DNA of 64,000 nucleotides from Endomychus coccineus (taxonomy: Eukaryota; Arthropoda; Insecta; Coleoptera; Endomychidae): assembly GCA_958510875.1 (NCBI GenBank), contig OY294068.1:154974388-155038387 (forward strand), in the 5' to 3' direction. The notes beneath the pieces were generated by a model. The model was not told the origin of the DNA and did not search any database. It saw only the letters and a list, made by a program, of their open reading frames with translations. This document shows, one piece after another, positions 38,631 to 51,100 of the stretch. The position numbers and the translations under genes are program-made. Within the stretch, counting starts at the first letter, position 1; every line of letters starts with the position of its first letter.

Positions 38631-38658
38631 CTGATGATGGCTACTTGCTAGCCGAACG
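38631..38658 (+). ncRNA. Penelope-type CTGATGA...GCCGAA motif
   Basis: CTGATGATGGCTACTTGCTA followed by GCCGAACGG, like the motif at 18316. Single and without neighbours, so a relic of a terminal repeat. The hammerhead fold is incomplete. Confidence 0.4.
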
Positions 38659-38811
38659 GATAAAGATGATTATTTCTTATTTATAGTAAGAACTTTGTTC
38701 TGTGGTACTAATAACTAGATTGTGGCTCCATCACCGGCGAATTCATTCGGTAATATTCCTATTCAGATACACATGTTTCATTGATTGAAAATTTTGTTCA
38801 CTTACCGACAT

Positions 38812-39140
38812 CTTGCGATAATTATTTGCACCTACAGGTCGCATCAAGATGAATTTTGATTGTAATCTCGTTTGATTGGTCACATTATCTAGGATATTTC
38901 AGTTTCTATGAATAAAAAACTAGTTATACTGCTCAATAATACAAAACTCATAAAACATAATACGCACGATAAAGCAGAAACTAAATAAAATTTATAGTCG
39001 ATTCAAACTGCTGCTAGTGCCGACAGCGCCCTCAGGGTTGATATCCTAAAGTAGATGTAGGTTCGTTAAATTAGCAAACACATTTAAGAAAACGATTTTT
39101 ATACTGAATTTCGGCCGCATCAATTGATAATAAGCTAGCC
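38812..39140. promoter_or_regulatory. Possible bidirectional promoter between the THAP-like gene and CanB
   Basis: About 330 bases separate the plus-strand CanB ATG (39141) from a minus-strand ATG TCG followed by GTAAG (38806-38811). No clear TATA box is seen. Head-to-head transcription is inferred from position only, and the minus-strand exon is uncertain. Confidence 0.35.
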
Positions 39141-39143
39141 ATG
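39141..39143 (+). CDS. CanB: CanB coding exon 1 (start codon only)
   Basis: ATG directly followed by donor GTAAGAG. The next exon begins GGT AAT GAA, which gives the conserved MGN start needed for myristoylation. A start codon alone in its own exon is consistent with calcineurin B, where the glycine must follow directly. Confidence 0.8.
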
Positions 39144-42100
39144 GTAAGAGAATATGTTAAGCTTGGTGCTCAATTCGTATTTTTGTCTTACTTATAAATT
39201 TTATTATGGCTCGCATGTTTCCCCAGACGACTTGATGTTTAAAGCTTAGCCTACTTTCAAGGGGCAAGCCCATTTCTTTCAGCAGTAGGACAATGTAAAT
39301 ATGAAGACAATGTTTTAATTTTTTTATCTTTTAGGGTAATGAAAGTTCTCTACCCATGGAGCTATGCTCAAATTGTAAGATTGATCTAAAATAACTTATG
39401 TCAAGGACTATAATGTTACATTATTTTGTAGTTGATGCTGATGAGATAAGACGACTCGGTAAAAGGTTTCGAAAGCTTGATCTGGATAATTCTGGAGCTT
39501 TGAGTATTGATGAATTCATGTCTTTGCCAGAGTTGCAGCAAAATCCTCTTGTCCAACGTGTCATTGACATATTTGATGCTGATGGTAATGGAGAGGTTGA
39601 TTTTAAGGGTATGTTCTTTATTCTTATTTAGTATTCTGAATATTGCCATTATAGAACAAACCTGGTGCCCTTGCTTCCTTCATTCCACATTGAAATTATC
39701 AAAAGATGTGTTCTTTATATAGTATCACAGCTCATTATGGGGATTGAAATTTTCAAGTAATCAAGCCACTAGCAAGTATTAAAATCTTCAGTTATTCCAC
39801 CAAATTTCTACGATAATTCCCTGGCAACATTTCAAATTGATAGAATTAGAATAGAATTAGAATAATTTATTGATCCATTTGCTATTTACAGAGAATAGAT
39901 AGGACAAGTCAATACAAGGCATTTAATTTGAATACTATTCAATAAAATTCATGTCTAACATGTAGGAAGCCACTTTGTCTATATAAGAGGAACACTTCAC
40001 TAAAACATGACAGTACACATTAAAAATTTAAAATTAAAATATTTACATTTACATATATTTACACAATACATAAATTACATATTAAAACTAACACAACTAA
40101 TTAAAATTGTCATTCATTCCATAATGTGGTTTTCAATAAAATATAGCATGTTATGTTGTAAATCTCTAAAAATGTTTAAAATCATAATGCAAAAATTCAA
40201 GGTGAGAATAAAAACATTTATTCAAAAGAAATCTTTTTATTTTTATTTTAAAAATGCTAAAAGTTATTTTTTCATCTTTTATGTAATCTGGCAGTTTATT
40301 GTAAAATTTCAGAGACAAATAGACATGTGAATTTAATGTTTTGGACAATCTGTATCTAGGTAATATCAGCTGACTACCACACCTTGTATCATAGGAATGG
40401 ACATCTTTCCTTTTATCATCATTGCCACGCCGTCTCACATACAATAAACACTGAAATATAAAACAGCATGGCAATGTCATTATGCCAATTTTTGCAAACA
40501 ATGGTCTACAGTGCTCCCTTTGTCCAACTTGCAACAATACTCTTACCGCCTTTTTTTGTAATAAAAATAATTGTTCAGCGTGACAAGAACCTCCCCATAG
40601 TAAAATAGAGTATGTCACTACATTGTGAAAGATCGCAAAGTAGGCCATTTTTCTAGATTCAAGTGAAACAGAACACGCCAATCTTCTGAGTACATAAATA
40701 GAAGTTGAAAGCCTTTTTGATGTGTAGTTAATGTGATCTTGCCAATTCAAAGAACTATCTAAGTATACGCCCAAAAGCTTTACGGATGCATCTCTTTTAT
40801 ATTTTGAGGATATTAAAGAAAAATTTAAAGTTTCCGTTTTACTCAAGTTCAAAGTAAGATAGTTGCAATAAAACCATTTGAAAAGGTTTTGTTCAGATGC
40901 TTCTATTGTGGATTTTGTGATATCTTTACTTTCATTGCTTGTGAAGACTGAGGAATCATCCGCATAAGCCGTTGGGTGTACATTATCTGGTAAAACAGAG
41001 AACATGTCATTCAAATAAACCAAAAACAGAATAGGACCTAAAATGGAGCCTTGCGGTACACCAAATTTTACCAAATGCTTAGTGGAGATATTGCCTTCAT
41101 ATTTAACGCTCTGCATTCTATTATTTAAGTAGCTTTCGAAAAGTTTAAGGCTTTTACCTCTAATTCCGTAATAATTCAATTTTTGCAGTAATAGATCATG
41201 GCGCACCGTATCGAAGGCACTGGATAAATCATAAAAACGAGCAGTGCATTCTTCTTTCTTCTCAAAGGATTCTAAAATTTTTTCACATATATTAGTTAAA
41301 GCACTTGTCGTCGATTTTCCTGTTCTATAGCCATATTGTGATTCATCTAAGATATTAAAAGCTTCTAAGTAATTTATTAGTCTATTTTTTAAAGCAGTTT
41401 CAAAAATTTTTGCCACAACTGGTATAATCGAAATAGGTCGATATGAATCATAATCAGCCTGAGAACCTTTTTTAAAAACTGGAGATACTAAAGATATTTT
41501 TAAGCATTCCGGATAGGTTGCATGAAGGAAACAATTATTTATCAATTCAGCTATCGGTTTGATTAAAATATCGGCTACACATTTTATAGTTTCAGCTTCA
41601 AGACCATAAAAATCTCTTGACTTTGAGTTTTTTAAATTTTTTATGATTTGTGATATTTCATTGTGTTCCACGGGCCTAAGAAAGAATGAATTGCGTGGCA
41701 TTTTTTTCTTTTGAAGAAAGGCAGAAAAATCAGTATTATCTTTGATATTAAAATTTTTCATTAAATCATTAATCTTGTTAATAAAGTGATTAGCAAATTC
41801 ATCAGCACTTAATTGTGAATTATTAGAACAAGATTTTTTATTAAGTTTATTATTATTTATAATTGCCCATGCTGCTTTTTGCTTGTTTTTTGAATTATTA
41901 ATATAATTATCATTGAAAGTGATTTTTGACTTATTTATTGCCCATTTATATATTTTTTTATATTCTTTATACATATTTTTATTAATTTCAGTATTAGAAG
42001 CTTGAGCGATAATTTGCAATGTAGATAGATTACGTTTCATATCTCTTAATTTATTATTATACCATTCACATTTTAATGGCAACAAGTTAACTTTCTTTTC

Positions 42101-45100
42101 TATGAAACATTTTTTATGTATATTTGAGAGGGTGTTTATAAGGACATTTGCTTGCAAATTGGGACAGCTTTCGCTGTAAAATTGGCTCCAATCTATGTTA
42201 CAAACTTTAGAATGGAACTCGATTTTTCCCGATTCAGTTAGCGGTCTGCATATGGGTGTAGTGTGAGTGGAATGTTCAATTTTTATGTTAAGTAAAATAG
42301 CTTTGTGATCAGAAAATTGGGGATCATGTACTTTCACACAAAACATGTCATCAGGCATGTTTGTGAAAGCGTTATCAATTCTAGTATTACTTCTATTTGT
42401 AACCCTCGTATCGACGTGCACCATATCCCTCAAATCATAACTTAGGAAAGTATCCCGACAATTAATTACACTCCTATCCTGATATTTGAAGTTAATATTG
42501 AAATCGCCACAAACCAAAATACGTTTATCCAACGGAAGCTGTTCAAGTAAGCTATTTAATTTTTCAAAATAAACCGCCAGATTTCCATTTGGTGACCTAT
42601 ATGAAATTACAATTATGATATTAAATTCCAGTAATTCAATTGCAGCAAATTCTGCATCGACTTCTGTCGACATGCTACAAGCATTATAATTTTTTGTTTT
42701 AAAAGATTTCTTTACAAATATGCATACACCTCCATGTTTGATTTTTTCTCTACAGAAATAGGCCGCCAAGTACATACTAGGAAATTTTGTATTAAGTAAT
42801 TCATTTTCCATTAACCATACTTCTGCCAAACAAATTATGTCAATATTATTTTCAGAAATATAATTTTCTAGTTCATTGATTTTTTTAAATAATGACTGTA
42901 TATTTATGTAGAAAATATTTATTTGTTTAATAATATTAGGAGGTGTTTGTTTATATTTAAGTACATTACTTTTAGAATGACTGAACCCTATTGATTCTTT
43001 TGGATCGAAAAAATGTGTACCTTTTGATTAAGGTATCATTTGGCCAGAAGGAGGGAGCATACAATTTATCAGCTAGTTTGAGATCAGCACCAACCCTAAA
43101 AGCAGCATTTTCACCTTTAGTATCTAGCTTGGTCACTTCGAATTTGTATCCCGGTGCACGTTGTTCCAGGTAGGATTGTACACCTTCTGAAGTCACCGTT
43201 GATCGACATCGTCCTACGTATATCCACAGTCTACGTTCCGCAGCTGTAAATTCGGCATCTGCTTCCAGTTTGTCTGTATTCTTTCCAATTATTATTTCCA
43301 CTTTTTCTTTAGATTTTTTATTTGTTGGAAGATTATTTATCGATTGATTATTTGCACATTGGTTCTTCATGTGTTTAGATTTCACCACTTCCTTTGTAGA
43401 TTGTTTCTTTCTTGACCTTTTCTTTATTGGTTTTTTAATATCCAGATTAATAACTGTATTATCTGAAGAGTCCGATGGTAATGAATCATTTAAATTACAT
43501 TTCACATCCACGTTATTATAATCGAGACTACAATTATTTTCATTTTCATTTTCAGAGCGTTCTGAATGCTGATTACTATTTATTTTTGTAAGCAGATTAA
43601 TCAAGTCAATATTACTTTCCTTTATATTAAGAATTTCTTGACGGAGTTTGACTATTTCGTTCATTAAAGGTGTTGTATATTCTTCAATTACACTGTTTAG
43701 TAATATTTTCAAATCATCAGGTAACATACCTTGAGATCTAGGAACATCCTGCTGTTTACTAGCTTCCCCTCGAGTTGTGTATACCATTTTTTTAAAATTT
43801 AAACACTTAAAAACTTTATAAAATACTGGAGCTCGCGAAATCACGTCCGTTAGCTACGTTAGTTCGACAGATATCAGGATTAGTACTTAGCAATGTGCAG
43901 ATTATTATATCCTTTGAATATCTATTGATATAGGTAGGTATAAATGATCAAGATATGTGATAAAAATAAGTGACAAGTTACTTTGTAGCTATTTATTTGT
44001 TTATTAACAATGAATTTTGAAATTAATTCTTCATTAAAACAGGATTTATTATCAAATGTATATACATAAAATACTAAATATTTTCACTTGTACATCCTAC
44101 TTTTCACTCAAAAAAATTAAAAAGTAGGTTTCATGTATCCCTAGACCAAATACAGTAATGATAGATCACTCTAGCATGCTTTTGTTTTGTTCTAATCATT
44201 CCACTTTTAGTAGAAGCCAAAGCTATAGATCTGGGCTAGTTCTATTTTCTAGGTATTCATTTATTTTTATTATAATATTATACTTATAATGTACTTGTTC
44301 AAGATAGTAAATCATGATGTGGTTGACTTTTTTATCTGTGATGGAATTTTTTGTGTCAAGGCAGGCTACACATAATGAAAACATTCAGGGGTTTTTTCTA
44401 TATTTCTAATTTCCAGTGGTAGTGTTGAAGATGTTTGGATCTTTAGTTTGTTGTGCATCTATGGCTTGCATCTTTAAGACAGTTTGTGTCATCAATAGAT
44501 TGTCTCCTGCTGGGTACTATATCAGTGGATTGGGCAGTTTCTGAGTTCGGGATTAATAGTTATAGCAATAGTTTTCATGATAGAGCAACAGCCATTGAGA
44601 ATTTCATTATTATTTATTTGGTCTGCCTGGTGACAAGTAATATGATATTTTGACTCCCAAAAAAACTCCTGACTATGACCTTGCTTACAAGTCATCTTTG
44701 ACTGCTTTCTTTATTTATTTGCTCTTGGTTGTTGCCTTTCTTTCTACATAATATGGAATAAAGTGATTTTTTGTGAATGTGAAGATATAACTTTCGGAAG
44801 TTGAAAAATAAACTCAAAACTTGTAACATTTAGTTTATAATTAATGCTGACAAATTGTTTCATCACACTTGTATCATTCTCAAAGCTAAGAGTTATCAAC
44901 TACTTTCATTTTGGAAATACAAAATTTATTTTTATCTGGTATATCAGCAATAATTAAAGAATTTGGTTCAACTTTTATTGCAGAAGCTATCAAATGGCAA
45001 TGTTAGCTAACGAAGCCTTCTTCTTAAATGATTTGCTTTCATTTTGGAGATAAAATTTGTTGGAAAAACTAACACAAACGTTCAATGAGGTTATGCTATT

Positions 45101-48100
45101 TACAAGTACTTGGATTTTTTAGCCAAAATAACTAGAAATTAGAAGTGTTATGATTTAATTGTTAATAAAACTCTACATTGCAGATATGTCTGTTTGAAAA
45201 ATAAACAGGTGAAGACATGAATAATTGATATCATATTCAGTAATTTCCTAGTTAGTGTTGATTTTTCTATAACAAATTTCATAAACATTAGTTTAATTAA
45301 TTATGATTGTTTTTACTTTCACATGTTGATATACCCACCTACACTTAGATATTTTATTTGAACAGACAGTGTGGTGGTTTTTTACATTACACAACTAAAA
45401 TAACAATAAATAGACAAGATAACTATATTCCAAAAAATACTATTACTTAGAATTAATTTTATTTAATTAGTTTAATAGGATATTTAGGTGGAATGAGTAT
45501 CTAAAAATATGTTATACATTTACTCAATGTAAAACGTAAAAGGTGTTAAAGAAGTATTTTTCTTCAAATCTTAGACTAGCTAATAACGGCGATCGTAAGC
45601 ATATTCATCAAAACGATAATTTTGCTTTTAAGTTTTCAATTCCAATTATTGAATATTTATCAAGTCGACACTTGTATGCTAATTATTCAAAGAATTTATA
45701 ATATTCAATCAATAAGTACATCAAAGAATTCTTCTAAAATAATTTTTTTTCGCCTACCATATAAGAAAATGAGTCATATCAACCCTAAAAATGTGATCGA
45801 AAGTAATAGTTATCGGCCCCCGGAGCGCTAAGCGTCAATAGCGGTAATTTTCCGTTTCACATAATTTTTGATCAGAGTCAATTTGAGTCAAAGTTTGGGG
45901 TAAAGACGGACAACAAATGTTAACGAATGTGTTATCTAATGTTAGATGAAAAGCCGTTGTGTGTCACACACGCAGAATACGTATCAGCAGGGCATAGCTG
46001 TCAGCTGACATAATATAGGTACGATGAACATTAATTATTGATACGTCGAAACAGTTTAAGGATAGTTGGATAGTTCAGAAAACAGTTCTTCAAGTGACGA
46101 ACGTTGGTTGGTCTAGAACACGGTCGTACATACAGGTCTGGGGACTCGTATGTTTGACATGGGTCTCTTACGCGTCGCCAAACTCGTAGTCCCTCGCTCA
46201 GCCACTAGCTAGCGCTTGGATCGAAGTGGTAAAACGATTTCTTTCCGGAATCGCAAGCAGTGTTACTAAGTATTCTGATTTGAGAGAGGAATAGAACTGT
46301 TACTCTTGTCAAGATGTATTAATCACATTAAAAATAACTTCCCCTTTTTCGCACGCATAAAGGACCTCGTTAAAACGATTTCTTTCCGGAATCGCAAGCA
46401 TCCACTTTTTTCGCATTTCCGCATCTTTCGGCACTTTAAAAACAGAAGTTTCTTGCTTTACACTTTTGTACCCCGTTTTGCATTTCGGCACAATGCACGA
46501 TTTCGTAATTTGTTTCTAAAAACGCCGGTATTCCTTGTGTTTACAAGTCAAGTATGACAGTTGTCAGAGAATTTCGACTACTGCGCCATCCTTTTTGGTA
46601 CTACGCAACAGTCGACGCTTAGCGGACCCACTTCTCACATACGAAACAGCCTCGAGTCCCCAGACCTGTATGTACGACCGTGGTCTAGGGTTATAACGCA
46701 TAGAATTGTCTCAGCTTCTTTTGTCAGCTAGGAATCAAATTGTGGTAAGTTTCAATTCTTTTTAGTTCCCCCACTATACTTAGTAGAAGGGAAGTATTGT
46801 AATTGGTTTAAAAAAATGTTCGGCGTCTGGACTATTTTTCAGATGTATGTGTGTTTGGTTAACCCACTGTGGAGTCGATTGCGGCGTTTCTATTGGTCGT
46901 GCGAATTTGAAATTTTGCAAATCGCTTTATAGTGGTGAAAATATGAACTGTATTGCTTTAGGGCGCGGTAGTCCCGTTTCAAGTGGCATTTTTGATATCC
47001 ATCTTCGGTTCAGTGGAAATTATAGTATTTCATTGAAATATAATGAACAGTGTTTTCTGGTTATGAATATGTATCAACCATATATTTAACCAGAAGAAGT
47101 GTCCGAAATTCTCATTTTAAGATTCAAGCCACGTCACATTATTTTATGTGTGTGTTATTCTGTGGTAAAATTTGATAGTTCATGTGACAGCAGCTGTCAG
47201 TGTAAAATAGATTGTTTACATTTGAATGAAATTTCAATGTAACGTAGAGTATAAATAATTTCACGTCTTTCATTAGCGGTTTCTAAATCAATTCCAATAT
47301 ATTTTCTGTTCCTACAATCATACAGAAGTCGCCGAAAAGCTATTTTGCCAACAAAAGTGAGGGAAGTCAGTGATCAATTAACATTTAATACGTTATTTCA
47401 ATTATTTTATTGAATAAAATGTCTAGCTTTGGATTTACAAATCATTTGATTAAATTTTCGAATTCTTACCTAAGTGATTGATATCAATATGTAGAGTATA
47501 GAGGTTTTAAATCTTATTTATTTCATACCACCTCAGGTGTACCTCAAGGGCCAGTACTTGAACCACTATTATTCAATGTATTTATCAATGACATTTCTTT
47601 ATTTATCTGTTATCTTCTTCTTTACGCAGACGATTTAAGACTTTACTCTGCAGTAAAGCATTCTTTATGTTGGATGCACTCAGTACTTGGTATGTAATCA
47701 ATCGTCTGGAGCGTAGTACTAGTAAGTGCACTGTAATGACTTCCACCAAGAAAATTATGCCTATTATTTACAATTACAAACTTGTTGATAGCCCTTGCTC
47801 TTTCCTATAGTTTCAGAGAGTTTTGTTTGACTTGAAATTGTCATTTGCGTCTCACATTGAATCAATTGTTTCTAGCGCCTACAGAATGCTGAGCTTTATC
47901 ATCCGCAATTGCCGCCTATTTAACAATGGTGATTCAATAATAATATTATACAATTCATTTGTTCGTTCTAAGCTCGCTTATGCTTCAATCGTGTGGAACA
48001 CCCCTTATTAAATGTATATAAACAAAATATAGCTCGTGAATCGACGTTTCTTAAGATATTTAGCCTTCAAAGCTGATGGTACTTATCCAATTATTGGATT

Positions 48101-51100
48101 TTCCCACCCTCTATTAGATAGATTTTCTTGCCTAGAGTTATATAAACGTAGGGAAATTCATAGTATTTTATTCCTGTATAAGGTCATTCATAACCTGGAT
48201 GAGTGTCCTGTGATTTTATCAAGGCTGAATTTACACGTTTCATCTGCTCGTACCCGTTCCACACACATTTTATCTACCACTCTGCAGAACAAATACGTTA
48301 TTATTTTCCCCAATTTTCCAAATGTGTAGATTCTACGAGATGATCGGTTGGACTGGTGACATATTTTGTTGTAACCCTAATGACATTTGTAAAGCTGTGT
48401 ATATTAGTTAATTTTAATTTCTACTCTGTAAATATATTATATATACTCCTAAGTTCTCCGAGGGGTTTATCCCGTTGAGCTAGTGTAATTAAATAAATTA
48501 ATTAATTATTTTCACCAACAATCTTAATAACTAATGAATTCTGGAAAAATATTTGTAGTCATTACCATTACTTCAAACATTAAATTAGTTTCCTCGTAAT
48601 TCACTTGTTCCCACTGTAAAATATTTTGAAATGAGTATAGAAATGGGTATCTTTGGCCCCATGAAGGTTGATTGAAAATAGAAAAATGTTTTAGTTCTTA
48701 TTACAGGAATGTTTGACATGCGCAATCAAAAACAGAAACTTCCACACAGCTTACTAAAATATAAATAAATCAATCTAATCAATAGATAAAATATTATGTG
48801 TGGACCACCACAGTTCTACAATAGTTCAACTGAAGATAGCAACTTACTTGACTAAATACGTATTTAGATTTCTAAATATCAATGTAGTGCTTGGATCAAT
48901 CAATCAATCAATCAAAGCGGGGACGGACTAGTCCGGAGCACTTAGACCGCTTGATTGGGTCCATTGTGCGCTCCTTGATATAAGAATCAGGCCGAAGGCC
49001 AAAATTTTGCATGGACTGATATCTCTTATGGCTTCAAGCAGCATATGTGTGCTGCCGACGTGTTGAAGCCTAAGAGAAGTGGTGCTTGGATACATTGATC
49101 TGACACGTTTGTGTTGGCCATATAAACCCCTGTAACGAGATGTTATAGATGTCTTTAGTTAGACACTTGGAAGTGAACTGGATTCGCCCTTCATGACCAA
49201 AATCTATCTAACCAAAAATCCAGCATGGTGATTAGCGTTTTAGATTGTAGCTCATCTTACTAAAATGTCACTAAATATTTATAAACTTGTGTCTGTCTTC
49301 AATTAAAGATTAACCTTCAAAGTAGTGAACATTTGACCGAAATTTAGTTTTAGGTATTCTCTTCTTTTTTGCACTGAACTGTTTTCAAGCACAAGAGGTT
49401 TGTCAGTGGAAATTCATCGGTTGCTCAAATTTAGCCAACTGTTATAGAATTCAGTTGGAATATAATAATACCCAAACTCCTTATTATTTGTAGGATTTGA
49501 TCAACCTTATTTATGAAAAGTCCAATTAGCAAAGAGTAATGTTTTCTAAAAATTAGGTTATGGTTGATTAAACCATTCAAAACATTTTGTCTGCAAACGC
49601 TGGATTCAGTTTCCTGATGTCATGAAAAGTGCAAAACCGTTTAAACTTTGCACGTAATAACTTATAAACTCATACAAAGAAAATTCTAACAGAAATTAAA
49701 GAAATATTGATTCATATCTTGGAAGTATTATGCATACAAATTGACACCCAATACACCCAAAACTCCTTATTATTTGTAGGATTTGATATTTATGAAAAAT
49801 TCAATTAGCAAAAAGTAATGTTTTCTAAAAATTAGGTTATGGTTAATTAAACTTGTAGTCCAAAACATTTTGTCTGCAAACGCTCGATTCAGTTTCCTGA
49901 TGTCATGAAAAGTGCAAAACCGTTTAAACTTTACGTAATAACTTATAGACTCATACTAAGAAAATTGTAACAGAAATTAAAGAAATGTTGATTCATATCT
50001 AGGAAGTATTATGCGTACAAATTAAGACCCAATACACCCAAACTCATTATTTGTAGGATTTGATCAACCTTACTTATGAAAAGTTCAATTAGCAAAGAGT
50101 AATGTTTTCTAAAAATTAGGTCATGGTTGATTAAACTTGTAGTCCAAAACATTTTGTCTTCAAGCGCTCGATTCAGATTCCTGATGTCATGAAAAGTGCA
50201 AAACCGTTTAAACTTTGTCCGTAATAACTGATAAGACTCATACAAAGAGAATTTTAGCAGAAATTAAAGAAACGTTGATTCATATCTAGGAAGTATTATG
50301 CGTACAAATTGACACCCAATACACCCAAAACTCCTTATTATTTGTAGGATTTGATCAACCTTATTTATGAAAAGTTCAATTAGCAAAGAGTAATGTTTTT
50401 TTTAAATTAGGTTATGGTTGATTCTTGTAGTCCAAAACATGTTGTCTGCAAACGCTCGATTCAGTTTCCTGATGTCATGAAAAGTGCAAAACCGTTTAAA
50501 CTTTACGTAATAACTTATAAACTAGTACAAAAAAAATCTTAAAAGAAATTGAAGACATGTTGATTCATATCTAGCAAGTATTATGCGTACAAATTCACAC
50601 CCACGCATAAACGTTAGTAGTCAAAACTAGTTCAATAAATAACAACTTCCAATCAATCTCGTATGAGAATTATTGCAATTTCTATGATGAACCATTAAAG
50701 TTAACGTTTACATAGCTATTAATCTAACATAATTCCGTGCGTCTGTTTTATGTAAAGCTATCATTTTTAATTGGATACTTCGTGATGAATTTTGTTTACA
50801 ATGTCATTAATTCTAAAATAGCCTCAACGTATTTGTGCAATAGTACCAAGTTTCCGAAAAATTTGAATATATTAGAAGCTGTAATGATTGATACTTGACT
50901 AAGACACGTGGAAAAAATTACTATTATCAAAAGGACGTCGTGAGGTCACTAATTAAAATAAAATTTTTAATGTATAATTAGATGAACTCCAGGTAGCTAA
51001 GAGCTTAATGGTATATAAATAGATTTTATTCTTGACTATGCCAGTATTGAATATAAGTTATAAATAACACCCATTGTACATATGTTTGTTATGTTTTCCA

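Larger units (their letters stand above)
35962..38811 (-). pseudogene. THAP-domain gene, fragmentary
   Basis: Minus-strand pieces read in order: possible first exon 38806-38811 (ATG TCG, then GTAAG); 36942-37059, encoding YLFVSESDFVTRPGSRKDLK and KGGATPAF, which resembles the second half of a THAP zinc finger; 36838-36885 and 36448-36778, which join in frame (AAPKR-AKLSESEF type junction); and 35962-36225, a coiled-coil tail. The Cys-rich first half of the THAP domain is not found between 37060 and 38805, where other repeated sequence lies. The last exon needs a frameshift to be read through. THAP proteins bind DNA. This may be a decayed gene, or a live one with exons or bases missing from the assembly. 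Confidence 0.5.
39840..43880 (-). mobile_element. Non-LTR retrotransposon (LINE), nearly full length
   Basis: Two long uninterrupted reading frames lie antisense in CanB intron 3, followed at the 3' end (39840-39870) by short direct repeats of an AGAATT-type unit rather than poly(A). Such tails are common in CR1/L2-like LINEs. The 5' end is placed near 43880, where the 5' UTR-like sequence fades. The intact frames indicate a young insertion. Confidence 0.85.

Noticed and set aside
40007..40330. 107-codon plus-strand Lys/Ile-rich frame
   Set aside because: Antisense to the 3' end of the LINE; low-complexity composition explains it.
46141..46300. P-type element considered as a piggyBac or hAT element
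   Set aside because: Flanks are 8 bp, not TTAA, and the coding remnant is THAP rather than a BED/hAT domain.
49468..50605. Possible CRISPR-like array
   Set aside because: Units are 280 bases with no short repeat plus unique spacer pattern, and the context is eukaryotic.
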